Assembly: GCA_016194935.1 (NCBI GenBank)
Contig: JACQAO010000091.1
Coordinates: forward strand, 1 to 32,390
DNA length: 32,390 bases
Direction: 5' to 3'
Source of the DNA: Betaproteobacteria bacterium
GTDB lineage: Bacteria > Pseudomonadota > Gammaproteobacteria > Burkholderiales > Rhodocyclaceae
Part shown: positions 10,378 through 19,514 of the stretch, piece after piece
Layout of the letters: the number at the start of each line of letters is the position of its first letter
Numbering within the stretch: the stretch's first letter is position 1
Notes under the pieces: generated by a model
Database searches by the model: none
What the model was told of the DNA's origin: nothing
What the model saw: the letters and a program-made list of their open reading frames with translations, nothing else
Position numbers and translations under genes: made by a program

Positions 10378-11069
10378 ACATCCTCCGCAAATGGCTCAAA
10401 CGCACCATCCTTGCGCTGCTATTGCTGGCCCTGCTGTGGCAAGGCTGGTACCTCGGCTGGGTGGTGTGGTGGAAGTATGCCGATCCCGGCATGACCCACT
10501 TCATGCAGCTTCGTCTCGACGAGATGCAGCTAAAGAATCCCAAGGCCCAACTTAAACATCAGTGGCAGCCTTACCAGCGGATTTCAGTACACCTGAAACG
10601 CGCCGTGATCGCCGCCGAAGACGACAAGTTCATCGACCACGAAGGCTTCGACTGGGAAGGTATGCAGAAGGCGCTGGAGAAGAACCGGAGAAAAGGCCGG
10701 GTGGTAGCCGGCGGCTCGACGATCTCGCAGCAACTCGCCAAGAATCTTTTCCTGTCGGCATCCAAAACGCCCTGGCGCAAGGCGCAGGAGGCCGTCATCA
10801 CGCTGATGCTGGAAACGCTGTGGGACAAGCGCCGCATTCTCGAGGTCTATCTCAACTCGGTCGAATGGGGAGAGGGGATTTTCGGCGCCGAAGCCGCCGC
10901 GCGGCATTACTACAACGCCAGTGCCGCGCAGCTTTCCGCCGAGCAGGCGGCGCGCCTGGCGGTGATGCTGCCGGCGCCGCGCCGCTTCCAGAAAAATCCC
11001 TACTCGGCTTTCGTCAACGAGCGCACCCAGATCATCCTGGGACGGATGCAGGATGCCGAGGCGCCTTAG
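10374..11069 (+). CDS. mtgA: Monofunctional peptidoglycan glycosyltransferase MtgA
   Basis: MtgA polymerises lipid II into glycan strands without a transpeptidase domain. The 231-residue protein has one N-terminal membrane anchor (~10-35) and a complete GT51 domain: EDDKFIDHEGFDW (catalytic Glu), GGSTISQQLAKNLFL, RKAQEAVITLMLE, and KRRILEVYLNSVEWG followed by GIFGAEAAARHYY. Placing mtgA directly after aroE with a 4-base overlap is a common betaproteobacterial arrangement. The next 160 bases up to 11229 contain no further gene and no clear terminator. Confidence 0.97.
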   Translation: MNILRKWLKRTILALLLLALLWQGWYLGWVVWWKYADPGMTHFMQLRLDEMQLKNPKAQLKHQWQPYQRISVHLKRAVIAAEDDKFIDHEGFDWEGMQKALEKNRRKGRVVAGGSTISQQLAKNLFLSASKTPWRKAQEAVITLMLETLWDKRRILEVYLNSVEWGEGIFGAEAAARHYYNASAAQLSAEQAARLAVMLPAPRRFQKNPYSAFVNERTQIILGRMQDAEAP

Positions 11070-11229
11070 TCGTTAGCTGCGTTGTGGTGTAGCAAAGCAA
11101 ACATAGCAAGATCCGGGTCGTGAATTGACGCGTAAACCTTCATATTTCGCTGGTACCGGCACAAGTATTTGTCCAGTACGTGAATGAATGATGGCCTACA
11201 ACACGCTTTTCACAAAGGAGTCACCGGTA

Positions 11230-11895
11230 ATGCATGTAAAAAGCGAACCACCGATTTTGTATTTAGGCACACCTGTTGTCCTGATCAGCACTCTCAACGA
11301 AGACGGCAGCCCCAATCTCGCGCCGATGTCATCGGCATTCTGGTTGGGGTGGCGTTGTCTGCTCGGATTGGCGGCTGGTTCAAAAACCACGCAGAACATC
11401 ATGCGTACCGGCGAGTGCGTGCTCAACCTGCCCTCCGTCAATGAGGTGACGGCGGTCAATTGTCTGGCGCTCACCACCGGCTCGGATCCTGTTCCGGAAT
11501 CCAAGCGGCGCAAGGGTTACCGGCATGAGCCCGACAAATTCGGCATCGCCGGATTGACGCCGGCAGCCTCGGAAACAGTCGGGCCGCCGCGCGTGCAAGA
11601 ATGCCCGATACAGCTTGAGGCAATTGTTGCGGCCACGCATCGCGTCGGCGAAGATAATGCGGCGCAACGGGGATTTATCGTTTGTATCGAGGCGCGTATT
11701 CAGCGGGTGCATGTGGAAGAATCAATATTAATGAGCGGGGCGCCGAATCGCATCGACCCCAACAAATGGCGGCCCCTCATCATGAGCTTCCAGCAGTTCT
11801 ATGGATTGGGTGCGCAATTGCATGCTTCAACCCTGGGACAAATTCCGGAAGCCATGTATCGCAGCCCGGACATGGCTCTGGCGCATAGTGCATAG
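11230..11895 (+). CDS. Flavin reductase-like FMN-binding protein
   Basis: Predicted 221-residue protein of the FMN-binding split-barrel (flavin reductase-like) superfamily. The N-terminal strand pattern PVVLISTLNEDGSPNLAPMS and the following core GLAAGSKTTQNIMRTGECVLNL match the family's flavin-binding region. These proteins reduce flavin or use flavin for oxidoreduction of unknown substrates, so a specific role cannot be given. ATG 11230 is chosen because AAAGGAG lies 9 bases upstream; an in-frame ATG at 11188 would add 14 residues without a ribosome binding site. It is followed after 42 bases by the AraC/methyltransferase gene. Confidence 0.8.
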   Translation: MHVKSEPPILYLGTPVVLISTLNEDGSPNLAPMSSAFWLGWRCLLGLAAGSKTTQNIMRTGECVLNLPSVNEVTAVNCLALTTGSDPVPESKRRKGYRHEPDKFGIAGLTPAASETVGPPRVQECPIQLEAIVAATHRVGEDNAAQRGFIVCIEARIQRVHVEESILMSGAPNRIDPNKWRPLIMSFQQFYGLGAQLHASTLGQIPEAMYRSPDMALAHSA

Positions 11896-11937
11896 TGCGT
11901 AGTATTTTTTCATGCTGAGTGTTCATGGAGTATCCAC

Positions 11938-12765
11938 ATGACAGACTATGAGCGTATCGCCGCAGCAATTACTTTCATTGTCGACCAGGTAAATCACCAG
12001 CCGACTTTGCAGGAAATTGCGGCGCACAGTCATCTGAGCCCCTTCCACTTCCAGCGGCTGTTCAGCCGCTGGGCCGGGGTGACGCCCAAAAGATTCCTGC
12101 AAGTGCTGACGCTGGAGCGCGCCAAGCAGTTGCTCAACGAATCGAAATCATTGCTGGAAGTTTCCGACACGCTGGGCTTGAGCAGCGGCTCGCGTTTGTA
12201 TGACCATTTCGTGCAACTGGAAGCGGTAACGCCCGGCGAGTACAAGATGGCGGGCGCAGGGCTGAAAATTGAATATGCAGTGCATGACACGCCTTTTGGA
12301 CCAGCCTTCATCGCCACCACTCCCAGGGGTATCTGTAGTTTTGCATTTCTTGAACGCGGGAAAGTCGCAGAGCATCTATCCGGTTTGCAGCAGGAATGGC
12401 CGCACGCGCAACTGCGTGAAAACCGGCTGCCGACGCTGGCGGTAATCAAGGCCATGTTCGACGAAGAAAAATCCTCTGATCGCCCGGTGTCCCTGCATGT
12501 TTCCGGGACAAACTTTCAGGTCAGTGTGTGGAAAGCATTGCTGCGCATACCTCCGGCGGCGGTGGTGAGCTATTCCCAGGTGGCTACTGCGATAGGTCGT
12601 CCAGGCTCGGCGCGCGCGGTGGGGCTGGCGGTAGGCGCAAACCCCGTGGCATTTCTGATTCCCTGCCATCGCGTGATCCAGCAAAGCGGCAAGCTCGGCG
12701 GATATCACTGGGGCCTCACCCGGAAACAGGCCATCCATGCCTGGGAGTCGGCGCGATACGGATAA
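11938..12765 (+). CDS. AraC-type regulator fused to O6-methylguanine-DNA methyltransferase (Ada-like)
   Basis: Predicted 275-residue fusion. Residues ~5-105 form an AraC-type helix-turn-helix domain (TLQEIAAHSHLSPFHFQRLF and a second HTH around LLEVSDTLGLSSGSRLYDHF). Residues ~110-275 form a suicide methyltransferase with the active-site motif PCHRV (Cys243) plus VSYSQVATAIG and GSARAVGLAVGANP. It lacks the zinc-binding Cys-rich N-terminal domain of full Ada, so it cannot sense phosphotriester damage the way E. coli Ada does. It presumably repairs alkylated guanine or thymine and may regulate target promoters. The start has GGAG about 10 bases upstream. Confidence 0.92.
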   Translation: MTDYERIAAAITFIVDQVNHQPTLQEIAAHSHLSPFHFQRLFSRWAGVTPKRFLQVLTLERAKQLLNESKSLLEVSDTLGLSSGSRLYDHFVQLEAVTPGEYKMAGAGLKIEYAVHDTPFGPAFIATTPRGICSFAFLERGKVAEHLSGLQQEWPHAQLRENRLPTLAVIKAMFDEEKSSDRPVSLHVSGTNFQVSVWKALLRIPPAAVVSYSQVATAIGRPGSARAVGLAVGANPVAFLIPCHRVIQQSGKLGGYHWGLTRKQAIHAWESARYG

Positions 12766-12856
12766 GCGGCGGCATCTCCGCGTATTCCGCTATCATCGAC
12801 CCTGACGCAACGCGCTAGAGCCGGGGCGGCGGCAATGGCTTGAAGGGAGATGAGGC

Positions 12857-13603
12857 GTGAAAAAAGTCCTGCTCGTTACCGGCGGCAGCCGCGGCATCGG
12901 CGCGGCGATTGCCCGCCTCGCAGCGCGTGACGGTTATGCCGTGTGTATCAGTTATCTACGCAACCGCGAAGCTGCCGATGCCGTGGTCGGGGAGATCGCC
13001 AAAGCCGGCGGCAAGGCCATCGCCGTTGCTGCGGATGTCAGTGCGGAAGGCGACGTGATGCGTCTGTTCAAGTATGTGGATGACGCATACGGCCCTGTCA
13101 CCGCGCTGGTCAATAATGCCGGAATCCTGGAAGGACAGTCGCGCGTCGAGCATATGGATGCGGCCCGGCTGACCCGCATTTTTGCGACCAACGTGATCGG
13201 CAGCTTCCTCTGCGCACGCGAAGCAGTGCGCAGGATGTCGACAAAAAACGGCGGTGCGGGCGGCGCCATTGTCAACATTTCATCCGCTGCGGCACGCCTC
13301 GGCTCGCCGGGCGAATATGTGGACTATGCCGCCTCAAAAGGCGCCATCGACACGCTGACGACGGGCCTGGCAAAGGAGGTTGCCGCGGAAGGCATCCGCG
13401 TCAATGCGGTGCGCCCCGGCATCATTTATACCGATATTCACGCCAGCGGCGGCGAGCCGAATCGCGTCGAAAGGCTCAAGGAATCCGTACCCATGAAACG
13501 CGGCGGGCAAGCCGATGAAGTTGCGCGGGCGGTTGTCTGGCTGCTCTCGGAGGAGGCTTCGTATTCGACAGGCGCTTTCATCGACGTCTCCGGCGGCAGA
13601 TAG
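12857..13603 (+). CDS. SDR-family NAD(P)-dependent oxidoreductase
   Basis: Predicted 248-residue classical short-chain dehydrogenase/reductase. It shows the Rossmann motif TGGSRGIG at the N-terminus, NNAG in the middle, the catalytic Ser in INISSAAARLGSPG and YAASK (Tyr157, Lys161). The C-terminal INxxGG-like end is IDVSGGR. The substrate is unknown; related proteins are annotated as sugar or 3-oxoacyl reductases. Translation starts at GTG 12857, preceded by GGGAGATGAGG. The gene stands alone between the methyltransferase and mgtE. Confidence 0.88.
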   Translation: MKKVLLVTGGSRGIGAAIARLAARDGYAVCISYLRNREAADAVVGEIAKAGGKAIAVAADVSAEGDVMRLFKYVDDAYGPVTALVNNAGILEGQSRVEHMDAARLTRIFATNVIGSFLCAREAVRRMSTKNGGAGGAIVNISSAAARLGSPGEYVDYAASKGAIDTLTTGLAKEVAAEGIRVNAVRPGIIYTDIHASGGEPNRVERLKESVPMKRGGQADEVARAVVWLLSEEASYSTGAFIDVSGGR

Positions 13604-13725
13604 CGCTTTAGCTCATTTATCGGCATAACATTCGTCTGAGATTCGCGCGAGCACTGCGAATTCCTTACAATGCCGATACGCGCAATCCGCGCCAGCCGAA
13701 CACCCCGGTAGAAAGACTTACAGGC

Positions 13726-15168
13726 ATGGCCGAAGTCGAGGAGGCTCGTCACCAGGAGGACGTACAGCCGCGTTTGCGCGAGGTGCAGGCTTTGCTCGCC
13801 CGCCACAAGGTCATCGAGAGCCTGGTGCATCGCCAGCAGATGCCAAAGCACGATCTGGTTGAAGGCCTGGTGCACAAGCAGCATCTGGCCGAGTTGCGCG
13901 GCAAGCTGGATGCGCTGCATTCCGCCGACATCGCCTACATCCTCGAAGCACTGCCGCTCGACGAACGCTTGCTGGTGTGGGATCTGGTCAAAGCCGAGCG
14001 CGACGGCGAGATATTGCTGGAAGTCTCCGACGCAGTGCGCGAGTCCATCATCGAAACGATGGCGCCGGCGGACCTGGTGGCCGCCGCAGAAGAACTCGAC
14101 GCCGACGAGCTCGCCGACCTTGCGCCCGATCTGCCGCGCGAGGTGATGCAGGCGGTATTTCTCGGTCTCGATACGGAAGGGCGCGAACAGTTGCGCGCGG
14201 CCATGTCCTATCGTGAAAATACCGTCGGCGCGCTGATGGACTTCGAGATGGTGACGGTGCGCCAGGACATCACCCTGGAAGTGGTGCTGCGTTATCTGCG
14301 CCGCTTTGACGAACTGCCGAACCACACCGACCAACTATTCGTCATTGATCGGGAGGAGAATTTACGCGGCGTGTTGCCGCTGGGCGTATTGCTGATCAAT
14401 GATCCGGAAACCCAGGTTGCGGCGGTGATGCAGACCGACACCCTGGCGCTGCAACCGCTGGACGAAGCCGATGCCGCAGCCCAGGCGTTCGAGCGTTACG
14501 ACCTGGTGTCGGCGCCGGTGGTGGATGGCGAAAACCGCCTGGTTGGCCGCGTTACGGTAAATGCCGTGGTCGACTATATCCGCCAGGAAGCCGAAGCCGA
14601 CCAGCTCGCCCAGGCCGGCCTGAAGGAGGAGGAGGACATCTTTGCCTCGGTTTGGGATTCGGTGAAAAATCGCTGGTCATGGCTGGCGATTAATCTCGTT
14701 ACCGCCTTCATTGCCTCGCGGGTGATCGGCGCTTTCGAAGGCTCGATCCAGAAACTGGTGGCGCTGGCGGCGCTGATGCCCATCGTCGCCGGCATCGGCG
14801 GCAACTCCGGCAACCAGACCATCACCATGATCGTGCGCGCCCTGGCGCTGGGCCAGATCGGCGAAGATTCGGCACGCCGGCTGTTCCGCAAGGAACTCGG
14901 CGTATCACTCATCAATGGGCTGCTATGGGGCGGCCTGATCGGCCTGGTGGCCTGGTGGCTATATGATGACTATCGCCTGGGCCTGGTGATGACTGCGGCC
15001 ATGACACTGAATCTGCTGCTGGCCGCCACCGTCGGCGTTACCGTGCCGATGGTGATGCAGAAGCTTGGCCGCGACCCGGCAATGGGTTCGTCGGTGATGA
15101 TTACCGCCGTCACCGACTCCGGTGGATTTTTCATTTTTCTCGGATTGGCGACCCTGCTTTTACTGTAA
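13726..15168 (+). CDS. mgtE: Magnesium transporter MgtE
   Basis: MgtE is a homodimeric Mg2+ channel gated by cytoplasmic Mg2+. The 480-residue protein has the expected order: an N-domain of helical repeats (~1-140, LHSADIAYILEALP), two CBS domains (~145-280, including VSAPVVDGENRLVGRVTV), the acidic plug helix (QEAEADQLAQAGLKEEEDIF), and about five transmembrane helices from ~315. The pore segment MPIVAGIGGNSGNQTITMIV is the most conserved MgtE stretch. The 122-base upstream gap contains TACAAT (about 13666-13671), a possible -10 box; no M-box riboswitch could be recognised. Confidence 0.96.
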   Translation: MAEVEEARHQEDVQPRLREVQALLARHKVIESLVHRQQMPKHDLVEGLVHKQHLAELRGKLDALHSADIAYILEALPLDERLLVWDLVKAERDGEILLEVSDAVRESIIETMAPADLVAAAEELDADELADLAPDLPREVMQAVFLGLDTEGREQLRAAMSYRENTVGALMDFEMVTVRQDITLEVVLRYLRRFDELPNHTDQLFVIDREENLRGVLPLGVLLINDPETQVAAVMQTDTLALQPLDEADAAAQAFERYDLVSAPVVDGENRLVGRVTVNAVVDYIRQEAEADQLAQAGLKEEEDIFASVWDSVKNRWSWLAINLVTAFIASRVIGAFEGSIQKLVALAALMPIVAGIGGNSGNQTITMIVRALALGQIGEDSARRLFRKELGVSLINGLLWGGLIGLVAWWLYDDYRLGLVMTAAMTLNLLLAATVGVTVPMVMQKLGRDPAMGSSVMITAVTDSGGFFIFLGLATLLLL

Positions 15169-15224
15169 CCAACGGTAACCCCTGTTCCAGTAGAATTGCC
15201 CTCCGCTTCCCTGGAGACGGCTGG

Positions 15225-16070
15225 ATGGATTCTCGGCGCATCAGAGGTATGGCATCGCGTGGCGCGCGGATTATTGCGCGCACCTGCCTGCTCGCGCTGC
15301 TGGCCTCGGCTGCCGGCGCTGCGACTGCGGACGAGATCAGAATCGGCGGAACCGGCGCCGCACTGGGCGCCATGCGGCAGCTTGCGGGAGAATACAGCGT
15401 CATGTTTCCAGAAGCCCGGGTCGTTATCCTGCCCAGTCTCGGCAGCAAAGGAGGCATCCGGGCCGTAGCCAGCGGCGCCATCGACCTTGCCGTGACTTCT
15501 TTCCCTCTGAGTGAAGACGATCTGCGGCTCGGCCTGACAGCCGTCGAGTACGGGCGCACGCCGTTTGTATTCGCGGTTTCGCAGGCAAGCGGAATCACCT
15601 CGATCAGTCACGTTGAGCTGGCGGGAATGTACGCCGGAAAAATTCTCCAGTGGCCGGACGGCACTCCGATCCGCGTCCTGCTGCGGCCGGCAGGCGACGG
15701 CGATACCCGTCTGGTCAAAGCGCTCTCACCCGAAATCCGGCGGGCCTACGAGGCGGCGGAAAATCGGCCAGGCGTGAATATTGCCGCCACCGACCAGGAA
15801 GCCGCCGAATATCTGGAAAAAATTCCCGGCGCCATCGGCCCCGCTTCCCTGTCCCTGATACTGTCGGAAAAACATGCGCTGCGAGCGCTGAAACTCGATG
15901 GCAAGGAACCCACGCCCGGCAATGCCGCCAGCGGAATTTATCCGTACTCCAAGCGGCTGTTCCTGGTCAGCGGACGCCGCCGCAGCGAAGCCGCAGTGCG
16001 TTTCGCCGCCTTTATCCAGTCTCCTGCGGGCCGCAAGATTCTTGCCGCCAACGGCCACTGGTTTCCATGA
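15225..16070 (+). CDS. Secreted PstS-like (PBP superfamily) binding protein
   Basis: Predicted 281-residue protein with an N-terminal signal peptide (hydrophobic core ICLLALLASAAGA-like, cleavage probably near AATA-DE at ~37). The mature part has the phosphate-binding-protein fold: IGGTGAALGAMRQLAGEY, LPSLGSKGGIRAVASGAIDL, then a C-terminal YSKRLFLVSG and a SPAGRKILAANGHW tail typical of PstS-like proteins. No ABC permease or ATPase is nearby. Instead the stop codon overlaps the start of a membrane GGDEF-EAL protein (ATGA), so this is more likely a periplasmic sensor subunit than a transport protein. The ligand is unknown; phosphate or another oxyanion is plausible. GGAGACGG precedes the start. 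Confidence 0.82.
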   Translation: MDSRRIRGMASRGARIIARTCLLALLASAAGAATADEIRIGGTGAALGAMRQLAGEYSVMFPEARVVILPSLGSKGGIRAVASGAIDLAVTSFPLSEDDLRLGLTAVEYGRTPFVFAVSQASGITSISHVELAGMYAGKILQWPDGTPIRVLLRPAGDGDTRLVKALSPEIRRAYEAAENRPGVNIAATDQEAAEYLEKIPGAIGPASLSLILSEKHALRALKLDGKEPTPGNAASGIYPYSKRLFLVSGRRRSEAAVRFAAFIQSPAGRKILAANGHWFP

Positions 16071-18220
16071 AAGCGGTTACGCATCCGGGCGGAGACCGGC
16101 TGAGCCTGCTGGTAGATCGTCTGGCGTTGACAGTTGCGGGCCTGATCCTGGTTACACTGCCGCTCGGCTACTTCACCCTTGCATACCGGAACCATGCCCA
16201 ACTGGTCGAGACCGAGGCTTACGTCAAGGCGGGGGTCGTCACCATGCTGGCCAGCAGAGCGCCCGAGATGTGGATGTTCCAGACCTACCGCATGGAGGAA
16301 TTGCTGGCGCGCCGCATGGTGGCGCTGGACGGCGAGGAGGCGCAGGTGCGCGATAGCGCCGGGCGGGTTCTGGTGAGTGTCGGCAATCCGCCGCTGGCGC
16401 CGGTGCTGAGCCGCTCGCACGCGGTTTACGAATCGGGGCAGGTGGTAGGGCGGGTCACGATACTGCACTCGTTCCGCGATGACCTGATCGGCGCTGCGCT
16501 GGCCGGATTGCTGGGTTTCCTGCTGGGCGGCGCGGCTTACGGCACGTTGCGGGTATTGCCGTTGCGGGCTTTGCGGCGGCTGACTGTCGAGCTTTCCGGG
16601 CAGCACATGCGCTATGTCACCGCCGTCGAATCATCCATGGACGGCTATGCGCTGCTCGACGCCGGCGGACGTCTGCTCGACGTGAATGCCGCGCTGAGCG
16701 TCCTGACCGGTTATTCCCGCGACGAATTGTTGCACATGTCCATCGCGGATATCGAGGCGCCGGGCGCCGGGGCCGGCTTCCTCGGACGCGGCGCATCGAC
16801 GCATTCCGGGCGGCGTGAAACGCGCTGGAAACGCAGCGGCGGCAGCCTTGTCGATGTCGAGGTGACCGCTACCTACCTGGCGCAGGACGGCGGCGAATAC
16901 TTTTGCTTTGTCCGCGACATCACCGAACGCAAGCAATCCGAAGCGTTGATCTGGAGGCAGGCCAACTTCGATACCCTGACCGGGCTGCCCAATCGCAGCA
17001 TGTTCCACGACCGCATGGCGCAGGAAATCAAGAAAGCCCATCGCACCGGACACCAGTTGGCGCTGCTGTTCATTGATCTCGACCGCTTCAAAGAGGTTAA
17101 TGACACGCTCGGACACGACATGGGCGACCTCCTGCTGACCGAGGCGGCACGCCGCATCGGCGCGTGCCTGCGCGAGACCGATACCGTAGCGCGTCTGGGC
17201 GGCGATGAATTCACCGTGCTTCTGACCGAGCTGGACGACGCCGGCAGTGTCGAGCGAGTGGTGGGCAACATACTCAAGACATTGGCCGAACCTTTCCACC
17301 TGGGCGGCGATGTCGGCAATGTTTCGGCGAGTATCGGCATCACCCTGTATCCGGGCGATGCCGATGATCGGGATGAGCTTCTCAAAAACGCCGACCTGGC
17401 GATGTACGTGGCCAAGAACCAGGGGCGCAACCGCTACAGTTATTACACCCCGGCGCTGCAGGAGGCGGCGCAAACCCATCTGCGGCAGGCCAACGACCTG
17501 CGCGGCGCCATTGCCGACGAACAATTTCTGGTGTACTTCCAGCCCATCGTGGAACTGGCCAGCAGCCGCATCCACAAGACGGAGGCGCTGATCCGCTGGC
17601 AACATCCGCGGCGCGGATTGGTGGGCCCGGCGGAGTTCATCCCACTGGCCGAGGAAACCGGCTTGCTCGCCGAAATCGGTGATTGGATGGTGCGCGAAGC
17701 TGCGCGCTGGCAGCAGCGCTGGTCGGCGTTGCAGCCGGAAGCAACGCGAGCCGGCATCGACCCCTCACCGGCGCAGATGCGCGCGTTCGGCACGCCCGGC
17801 ATCGTCGTCCAGATCAACGAAAGTCTGCTGACGAATACTTCGCCGGACCTCGCCGAAGCCTTGCTCAAGTATCATGCTGCCGGCATTCAAGTGGCGGTGG
17901 ATAATTTTGGCACCGGCTCCTCGTCGATGGCCACCCTCAAGAAATTCAATATTGATTATCTGAAGATCGACCGTGCCTGCGTCGGCAACCTGATGACGGA
18001 CCCGAGCGAGCGGCTATTTGCCGAAGCCGTCGTCGCCATGGCGCACAAACTCGGACTGAAGGTGATCGCCGAAGGCGTGGAGACGCAGGCGCAGCGGGAT
18101 GTACTGCTGGCCGCAGGGTGCGATTATGCACAGGGCAATCTGTTTTCAAAGCCGCTGCCGCCCGAGGAGTTCGAGGCGCTGCTCAAGTCCTGCCTGGAAT
18201 ATTCGCGGATAGACGCTTGA
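16067..18220 (+). CDS. Membrane PAS-GGDEF-EAL protein
   Basis: Predicted 717-residue c-di-GMP signalling protein. TM1 is at ~19-40 and TM2 at ~140-162, enclosing a ~100-residue periplasmic domain; a PAS domain (~185-290) follows, then GGDEF (~310-470) and EAL (~480-715). The cyclase motif GGDEF is intact (378-382), with an inhibitory-site RETD (369-372) exactly five residues before it. In the EAL half, TEALIRW (Glu506), INES (Glu585), LKIDR, EGVE and YAQGNLF are present. The usual DDFGTG is DNFGTG (Asp612, Asn613), the usual NLS is IDPS (Asp565), and about 15 residues of the following helix are missing. The cyclase is probably active; the phosphodiesterase is doubtful. ATG 16067 overlaps the binding-protein stop; the frame upstream of it is a shadow of that gene. 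Confidence 0.93.
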   Translation: MKAVTHPGGDRLSLLVDRLALTVAGLILVTLPLGYFTLAYRNHAQLVETEAYVKAGVVTMLASRAPEMWMFQTYRMEELLARRMVALDGEEAQVRDSAGRVLVSVGNPPLAPVLSRSHAVYESGQVVGRVTILHSFRDDLIGAALAGLLGFLLGGAAYGTLRVLPLRALRRLTVELSGQHMRYVTAVESSMDGYALLDAGGRLLDVNAALSVLTGYSRDELLHMSIADIEAPGAGAGFLGRGASTHSGRRETRWKRSGGSLVDVEVTATYLAQDGGEYFCFVRDITERKQSEALIWRQANFDTLTGLPNRSMFHDRMAQEIKKAHRTGHQLALLFIDLDRFKEVNDTLGHDMGDLLLTEAARRIGACLRETDTVARLGGDEFTVLLTELDDAGSVERVVGNILKTLAEPFHLGGDVGNVSASIGITLYPGDADDRDELLKNADLAMYVAKNQGRNRYSYYTPALQEAAQTHLRQANDLRGAIADEQFLVYFQPIVELASSRIHKTEALIRWQHPRRGLVGPAEFIPLAEETGLLAEIGDWMVREAARWQQRWSALQPEATRAGIDPSPAQMRAFGTPGIVVQINESLLTNTSPDLAEALLKYHAAGIQVAVDNFGTGSSSMATLKKFNIDYLKIDRACVGNLMTDPSERLFAEAVVAMAHKLGLKVIAEGVETQAQRDVLLAAGCDYAQGNLFSKPLPPEEFEALLKSCLEYSRIDA

Positions 18221-19501
18221 TTATCCGCGCGCGAACAATTGCCGCGCCGCCGCCACTGTCGCGGCGATATCGGCATCGCTGTGCGCCGCAGAAACGAAAC
18301 CGGCCTCGAAAGCCGAAGGCGCCAGATACACCCCCAGCGCCAGCATGCCGTGGTAAAAACGGTTGAAAGCCTCCTTGTCCGTGGTCATCACTTCGGCATA
18401 AGACGCAGGTGGCGCAGCGGAAAAGTACAGACCGAACATGCCGCCCACCGATTGTGCGCAGAAGATGATGCCGTGCTGCTGCGCCGCCGTCGTCAAGTCT
18501 GTGCACAGGGCTCGCGTCTTTGCGCTCAGTAGCGCGTAGAAGCCGGGCGCCTGGATTTTTTTCAGCGTCGCCAGCCCCGCCGCCACCGACAGCGGATTAC
18601 CGGACAGCGTGCCGGCCTGATAGACAGGCCCCAGCGGAGCGATTTTTTCCATGATGTCGCGCCGCCCGCCGAACGCGGCCAGCGGCATGCCGCCGCCGAT
18701 CACCTTGCCGAAGGTGGACAGATCGGGAACGATGCCGTACAGCCCTTGCGCGGAACCCAGGCCGACGCGGAAGCCGGTCATCACTTCGTCGAAAATCAAA
18801 ACTGCACCATGACGGGTGCACAGTTCGCGCATGGTCTTGAGAAACTCCGGCTGCGGCGTGATCAGGTTCATGTTGCCGGCGACCGGCTCGACAATGACAC
18901 AGGCAATCCTGTCGCCGTGTTTGGCGAAGGCGTCGGCAAGTTGTTGCGTATCGTTGTAGGCTAGCACCAGAGTGTGTTGGGTGAGGTCGACCGGCACGCC
19001 GCCGGAAGACGGATTGCCAAAAGTCAGCGCACCGCTGCCGGCCTTCACCAGCAAGCTGTCCGAGTGTCCGTGATAACAGCCTTCGAACTTGATCAACGCA
19101 TCGCGTCCCGTATAACCGCGCGCCAGGCGGATGGCGCTCATGGTGGCTTCGGTGCCGGAGGAAACCAGGCGCACCAGTTGCATGCTCGGCACAAGTTTGA
19201 CCAGCAGTTCCGCCAGCTCGGTTTCGCCTTCGGTGGGTGCGCCGAACGACAGCCCCAGCGCCGCCGCTTCTTGTACCGCGCGCACCACGTCGGGATCGGC
19301 GTGGCCGAGAATCAGCGGCCCCCAGGAGCCGACGTAATCGATATAACGCCGGCCATCGGCGTCCCATGCATAGGCCCCTGCACCGCGCGCGAAGAAACGC
19401 GGCGTGCCACCCACCGAACGGAAAGCGCGCACCGGCGAATTGACGCCGCCGGGGATCGTGCGCTGGGCGCGCTGGAACAATTCTTCGTTACGGGTACTCA
19501 T
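18221..19501 (-). CDS. hemL: Glutamate-1-semialdehyde 2,1-aminomutase HemL
   Basis: HemL converts glutamate-1-semialdehyde to 5-aminolevulinate, the C5-pathway entry to haem, using pyridoxal phosphate. The 426-residue length is standard. Signature stretches include [29 protein letters not shown], the PLP aspartate in [13 protein letters not shown], and the Schiff-base lysine in [16 protein letters not shown]. The start codon has GAGG upstream and lies 13 bases after thiE, so thiD-thiE-hemL form one transcription unit. The gene ends one base from the convergent GGDEF-EAL gene. Confidence 0.97.
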   Translation of the reverse strand: MSTRNEELFQRAQRTIPGGVNSPVRAFRSVGGTPRFFARGAGAYAWDADGRRYIDYVGSWGPLILGHADPDVVRAVQEAAALGLSFGAPTEGETELAELLVKLVPSMQLVRLVSSGTEATMSAIRLARGYTGRDALIKFEGCYHGHSDSLLVKAGSGALTFGNPSSGGVPVDLTQHTLVLAYNDTQQLADAFAKHGDRIACVIVEPVAGNMNLITPQPEFLKTMRELCTRHGAVLIFDEVMTGFRVGLGSAQGLYGIVPDLSTFGKVIGGGMPLAAFGGRRDIMEKIAPLGPVYQAGTLSGNPLSVAAGLATLKKIQAPGFYALLSAKTRALCTDLTTAAQQHGIIFCAQSVGGMFGLYFSAAPPASYAEVMTTDKEAFNRFYHGMLALGVYLAPSAFEAGFVSAAHSDADIAATVAAARQLFARG

Positions 19502-19514
19502 GCGGACCTCGGGA

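Noticed and set aside
13604-13725. M-box (Mg2+) riboswitch before mgtE
   Set aside because: The 122-base gap is too short and shows none of the conserved M-box sequence that I could recognise.
15650-16066. N-terminal extension of the GGDEF-EAL protein
   Set aside because: This part of the frame overlaps the PstS-like gene and reads as Arg/Pro-rich nonsense. ATG 16067 with ATGA overlap gives a proper membrane protein start.
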